From the NCBI GenBank assembly GCA_037962975.1, contig CM075673.1, positions 24,226,001 through 24,290,000 of the forward strand: DNA of 64,000 bases. The letters are read 5' to 3'. Source of the stretch: Clitoria ternatea (lineage: Eukaryota > Streptophyta > Magnoliopsida > Fabales > Fabaceae). Below, piece by piece: positions 62,985-64,000 of this stretch. The translations under genes and the position numbers were made by a program. The stretch's first letter is position 1; every line of letters starts with the position of its first letter. A model generated the notes under the pieces. The model searched no databases. It saw only the letters and a program-made list of their open reading frames with translations, and was not told where the DNA came from.

Positions 62985-63960
62985 TTATCTCTCTTTCTGA
63001 GAAAGATTCATCAGAGCCTCTTTCCGTTCAGAATTGCTTCACTCGGAGGAAATTCGCTCGGAAATGTTTCTACATAAAACACTGTCATAGCTTTCCTTTC
63101 CTCGGAGGTGATTCACTCGGAAAGGTATCACCCGAAGATACCTCATTCAGAAATATCTCACTCGGATATATCTCTACCCGAGTCAAAATCTTTCTTCACT
63201 CGAAAATATTTCTCTCGGAAGTATGTCACTTGGAAGTCTTACAACCAAAAGGGTCATTCGGAGTCGAAGTTCAGTCTCAAAGACGAATCCGAGCACAAGC
63301 TCTCGACAACTTGAATATGGACCCGAGCACGAATTGAATGAAAGAATTCACCACTCGGATATTTACTTCCCTCAGGAACTATTCACTCAGAAACGTACTC
63401 GTTCGAAGTTAAAGTCTTTCTCTATCCAGAAGTACTTCCCCTGGAAAGACTCACTTGGTATATCTCAATCGGTGCCATACCACACGGAATCAGAAATATC
63501 TCACTTGGTGCCATCCTACTTGGAAATGTCTCACTCGGTGACATCCAACTCAGGAAAGTTACACTCAACTTAGAGATACTCCACTCGGAAATTCACTACT
63601 CAGAAATATCTTGGATCGAGAAGTACTTATTCGAAATCAAAGCTTTTCTTCGCTCGGAAGTACTTCTCTCGAAAACGACCCATTCGGAAACGTTTCACTC
63701 GGATTTACCTCACTCAAAAGTGTCTCATTCGAACACAGTTTTTCTTTACTCATAAGTGATTCTCTCGGTCATGCTTCACTCGAAAACATCTTAACTTTAC
63801 TTCACTCGGAAGTAGTTCTCTCACTCAAAAAGATCTTACTCGAAATCAGATCCCTTTCTTCACTTGGAAAGTCTTATCCCAAACATGATTCACTCGGGAA
63901 CGTTTCACTCGTCCGAAATCAGACTTGGAAATTCTTCACTGATAACGGATGTCTGACGCT
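62985..63960. repeat. Degenerate short-repeat domain based on CACTCGGAA
   Basis: About thirty variants of T(C/T)ACTCGGAAATAT(C/T)TC and similar words (CATTCGGAAACG, CTCTCGAAAACG, CACTTGGAAATG) follow each other at irregular spacings of about 12-20 bp. The plus strand has several overlapping open frames over 60 codons because the unit rarely makes a stop. Their Ser, Lys and His-rich products mirror the repeat. I do not call a gene. Confidence 0.75.
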
Positions 63961-64000
63961 TTTTAATTAAAAAGAAACTCCACCGATCCTTAATGAATTA

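Overview
The window looks like nuclear DNA of a eudicot plant, and a legume is my best guess (low confidence). It has AT-rich intergenic DNA, split genes with GT-AG introns, 5' leader introns, many MITEs and both classes of plant transposon. I see no tRNA, rRNA, CRISPR array or bacterial-style operon. Exon boundaries were worked out by hand from splice signals, reading phase and family knowledge; no transcript evidence was available.

The left half (about 1-27300) is almost all transposon. It holds a 5-kb solo LTR with a 5-bp target duplication (1156-6198), a Stowaway MITE, foldback MITEs and a broken LINE. It also holds a 14.2-kb CACTA (En/Spm) element (12073-26295). The CACTA element carries subterminal arrays of an AGCGACGG/CCGTCGCT motif, a spliced leader, a broken tnp2-type transposase, a second spliced gene of the plant transposase (Ptta/En/Spm) family, and nested LINE and Ty1/copia debris. 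Its right terminus is missing, and a second, nearly identical copy of the 585 bp left of the element lies there. This looks like a scar of aberrant repair and is the most striking structure in the window. A long inverted repeat sits just upstream of the transposase.

The right half (about 29600-59500) carries four ordinary genes. In order they are an IQ67-domain calmodulin-binding protein (+, 5 coding exons, 457 aa), an ICR/RIP coiled-coil ROP effector of the ICR2/ICR5 type (+, 3 coding exons, 623 aa), 40S ribosomal protein S23 (+, 4 coding exons, 142 aa), and a Ser/Pro-rich protein of an uncharacterised plant family (-, 9 coding exons, 754 aa). They are separated by AT-rich spacers with MITEs and decayed insertions. 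The genes do not form a pathway, although the IQD and ICR families both act at microtubules and the plasma membrane. The ICR gene and the minus-strand gene may preserve an old neighbourhood also present in Arabidopsis.

The right end (59500-64000) returns to repeats: a PIF/Harbinger transposase relic interrupted by a MITE, LTR-like DNA related to the solo LTR, and about 1 kb of degenerate short repeats built on a CACTCGGAA-like unit.
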